From NCBI GenBank assembly GCA_041552135.1, contig JBFELL010000143.1, positions 1-7,389 on the forward strand: a DNA stretch of 7,389 bases, in the 5' to 3' direction. Under the pieces are notes generated by a model. It worked only from the letters and a program-made list of their open reading frames with translations, made no database searches and was not told the DNA's origin. Below, in pieces: positions 5,914 to 7,389 of the stretch (its first letter is position 1; each line of letters opens with the position of its first letter). The stretch comes from SZUA-186 sp041552135. GTDB lineage: Bacteria; Pseudomonadota; Gammaproteobacteria; UBA9214. The position numbers were made by a program, and so were the translations under genes.

Positions 5914-6894
5914 ATGGCCGAGATCATGTTCTGGGAAGCGATCCGCCGCGCCCACGATGAGGAGCTTGCCAGGGATCCGCTGGTGATCGTCATGGGCGAG
6001 GACATCGGGGTCGCCGGCGGTACCTACAAGGCGACCCAGGGACTCTATGACAAGTACGGCGAGGCGCGCGTCATCGACACGCCGATCTCGGAGAACGGCT
6101 TCACCGGGCTCGGCATCGGCGCCTCCTTCCTCGGCGTGCGCCCGATCATCGAGATCATGTCGGTCAACTTCGCCTGGCTGGCGATGGACCAGATGTTCAA
6201 CACGGCCGCCAAGGTGCGCTACATGTCCGGCGGCCAGCTGGAGGCGCCGGTGGTGGTCCGCTCGCCGGGCGGCACGGCGCACCAGCTCGGTTCGCAGCAC
6301 TCCGCGCGCATGGAGAAGGTCTTCATGGGGATCGCCGGGCTGCGTGTCGTCACGCCGTCGAACCCGCGCCAGGCCTATGGCCTGCTGAAGTCGGCCGTGC
6401 GCTGCAACGACCCGGTGTTCATCAATGAACACGAACTCATGTACAACATGAAGGGCGAGGTGCCGGATACGGAATACTTCCACCCGCTGGAGGGCTCCGA
6501 GGTCGTGCGTCAGGGCCGTGACGTGACGCTGTTCGGCTACAACATTTCCGTGCACTGGTGCGTGCAGGCCGCGGCGCAACTGTCAAAGGAGCACGGCATC
6601 GAGGCCGAGGTCGTGGACCTGTATGCGTTGAGCCCGCTGGACCGCGAGGGTATACGCAACTCGGTCAGCAAGACCCACCGCGCCGTGATCGTGGAAGAGG
6701 CCGAGCCGGCGGTCGGTGTCGGTGCCGAGGTGATGGCCATCATCAACGAGGAATGCTTTTTCGAACTCGACGCCGCACCGGTGCGCGTGTCGGCGCTGAA
6801 CGTGCCGATTCCCTATAACCACGGGCTGGAGAAGGCGGCCCTGCCGAACATCGGCGATGTGGTCGCCGCCGTGCGCGGCATGTTCGGCGTCTGA
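5914..6894 (+). CDS. pdhB: pyruvate dehydrogenase-type E1 component, beta subunit
   Basis: This is the partner of E1 alpha in the heterotetrameric thiamine-diphosphate enzyme. The 326-residue product is full length. Family landmarks in order are VIVMGEDIGVAGGTYKAT (24-41), the cofactor-activating glutamate E60 in ISENGFTGLGIG, FAWLAMDQMFN (86-96), and the conserved histidine H129 in GSQHSARME. The C-terminal transketolase domain follows, including VEEAEPAVGVGAEV and VPIPYNHGLEKAALPN. The ATG at 5914 directly follows the TAG of pdhA with zero spacing, and GGGGTGA (5902-5908) inside the end of pdhA is the probable ribosome binding site. Close coupling should help keep alpha and beta in equal amounts. 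The stop is TGA at 6892-6894. Confidence 0.96.
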   Translation: MAEIMFWEAIRRAHDEELARDPLVIVMGEDIGVAGGTYKATQGLYDKYGEARVIDTPISENGFTGLGIGASFLGVRPIIEIMSVNFAWLAMDQMFNTAAKVRYMSGGQLEAPVVVRSPGGTAHQLGSQHSARMEKVFMGIAGLRVVTPSNPRQAYGLLKSAVRCNDPVFINEHELMYNMKGEVPDTEYFHPLEGSEVVRQGRDVTLFGYNISVHWCVQAAAQLSKEHGIEAEVVDLYALSPLDREGIRNSVSKTHRAVIVEEAEPAVGVGAEVMAIINEECFFELDAAPVRVSALNVPIPYNHGLEKAALPNIGDVVAAVRGMFGV

Positions 6895-6915
6895 GACTTC
6901 TCTTGAAAGATTTTT

Positions 6916-7040
6916 TATCGCAGAGACGCAGAGGACGCAGAGAATCAAATTAACAACAACACGGACAATTCCTTTTTGATCTTGTCCGCGGTGTGTTTGC
7001 AGTATTTGTTTTTCTCCGCGTCCTCTGCGCCTCTGCGGTG
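6916..7040. repeat. long imperfect palindrome built from mirrored CGCAGAG heptamers
   Basis: The left arm contains CGCAGAG at 6919-6925, 6927-6933 and 6936-6942. The right arm contains its inverse complement at 7014-7020 (one mismatch), 7023-7029 and 7031-7037, with the same 1-nt and 2-nt spacers mirrored. Pairing 6919-6944 with 7012-7037 gives 24 Watson-Crick pairs out of 26, with two A-C mismatches (6926/7030 and 6939/7017). TAT at 6916-6918 can extend it by wobble pairs with GTG at 7038-7040. Nearer the centre, CGGACAA (6962-6968) pairs with TTGTCCG (6982-6988) around a 13-nt loop. From memory, similar CGCAGAGG-type palindromes recur in intergenic DNA of many unrelated bacteria, so this may be one copy of a dispersed non-coding family. 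It contains no transposase. Confidence 0.85.
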
Positions 7041-7058
7041 ACATACAGGTTTACACCC

Positions 7059-7064
7059 AGGATG
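7059..7064 (+). promoter_or_regulatory. ribosome binding site of the E2 gene
   Basis: AGGATG lies 7 nt before the ATG at 7072. It overlaps a different-frame ATG at 7062 that reads only five codons before TGA, so the start at 7072 is the functional one. The site lies outside the palindrome, whose paired arm ends at 7040, so the hairpin would not cover it. Confidence 0.5.
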
Positions 7065-7071
7065 GCATTGC

Positions 7072-7389
7072 ATGTCTGAACCCTACATCATCAAGATGCC
7101 GCAGCTGTCTGACACCATGACGGAAGGTGTCATCGTCAGCTGGGAGAAGAACCTCGGCGACGAGATCAGGCGCGGCGACATCGTCGCGACGGTGGAAACC
7201 GACAAGGCCGTGATGGACGTGGAGGTCTTCCGCGACGGTTTCCTGTCCGGGCCGATTGCCCCGATCGACAGCGTCGTAGCGGTTACCGAGCCGATTGCCT
7301 ACCTGGTCGACGCGAAGGACGAGGTGGTTGCCGGTGAGGCCAGCGCACGACCGGCCGCGGCGGCGCCTGCCGCCACTGCCCCGGCGGCA
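7072..7389 (+). CDS. pdhC: dihydrolipoamide acyltransferase (E2) of the 2-oxoacid dehydrogenase complex, N-terminal part
   Basis: E2 accepts the acyl group from E1 on a lipoyl-lysine arm, transfers it to coenzyme A and forms the core of the complex. Only 106 codons are in the window. Residues 1-80 form one lipoyl domain, opening with IIKMPQLSDTMTEGVIVSW and carrying the lipoylated lysine K45 in VETDKAVMDVE. From about residue 88 the sequence becomes an Ala/Pro-rich linker (ARPAAAAPAATAPAA) like those joining lipoyl and subunit-binding domains. The peripheral-subunit-binding and catalytic domains lie beyond the edge. It follows pdhB in the same direction after a 177-nt spacer filled by the CGCAGAG palindrome. 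Its acyl specificity cannot be read from this part. Confidence 0.94.
   Translation, partial: MSEPYIIKMPQLSDTMTEGVIVSWEKNLGDEIRRGDIVATVETDKAVMDVEVFRDGFLSGPIAPIDSVVAVTEPIAYLVDAKDEVVAGEASARPAAAAPAATAPAA

Noticed and set aside
4897..6579. 560-codon open frame on the minus strand across pdhA and pdhB
   Set aside because: It lies wholly antisense to two unmistakable family genes. Its product is a His/Asp/Val/Leu-rich sequence with no recognisable motif, as expected from the complement of GC-rich codons.
6905..6917. T-run (6911-6916) after pdhB as an intrinsic terminator
   Set aside because: No GC-rich stem precedes the T-run; the strong stem lies after it, and the operon continues into E2.
6982..7008. 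Promoter for E2 (TTGTCC with TATTTG) inside the spacer
   Set aside because: Both boxes match the consensus poorly, the gap is short, and they fall within the palindrome's inner pairing.
6919..7037. CGCAGAG heptamers as a CRISPR-like array
   Set aside because: The units are only 7 nt with 1-2 nt spacers and are arranged as mirrored arms, which is incompatible with repeat-spacer arrays.

Overview
The window looks like chromosomal DNA from a GC-rich gammaproteobacterium. RNase T is largely confined to that class and is present here in full. The other genes are housekeeping genes with one consistent codon style, and I see no phage, plasmid or insertion-sequence genes. The species cannot be named from the sequence. 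A free-living, possibly sulfur-oxidising lineage such as the Chromatiales or Ectothiorhodospiraceae is a guess only.

Layout. On the minus strand at the left edge, rnt (RNase T, 254-904) is followed 19 nt downstream by the start of an unrecognised small acidic protein that runs off the window (1-234). Divergent from rnt, on the plus strand, is an exported TraB/GumN-family protein (1033-1935). A 247-nt convergent gap (1936-2182) holds no convincing gene but has competing inverted repeats. Next, on the minus strand, an M17 leucyl-aminopeptidase-family gene (3205-4761) overlaps pyrC (dihydroorotase, 2183-3214) by 10 nt, so the two form a translationally coupled pair. A 159-nt divergent spacer leads to a plus-strand pyruvate dehydrogenase operon: E1 alpha (4921-5913), E1 beta (5914-6894, no gap), then 177 nt of spacer, then the N-terminal lipoyl domain of the E2 acyltransferase (7072 to the window end).

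How the genes relate. The three plus-strand genes on the right encode successive subunits of one 2-oxoacid dehydrogenase complex: E1 alpha and E1 beta form the thiamine-diphosphate decarboxylase and E2 carries the swinging lipoyl arm. The central pair combines peptide turnover with the third step of de novo pyrimidine synthesis. The left genes cover RNA 3'-end maturation and a probable envelope protein.

The most unusual structure is not a gene. The spacer between E1 beta and E2 holds a long near-palindrome (6916-7040) whose arms are each built from three CGCAGAG heptamers, mirrored with identical spacing. It would form a long hairpin in the middle of the pdh message. No novel multi-gene system is visible; most of the window is conventional.
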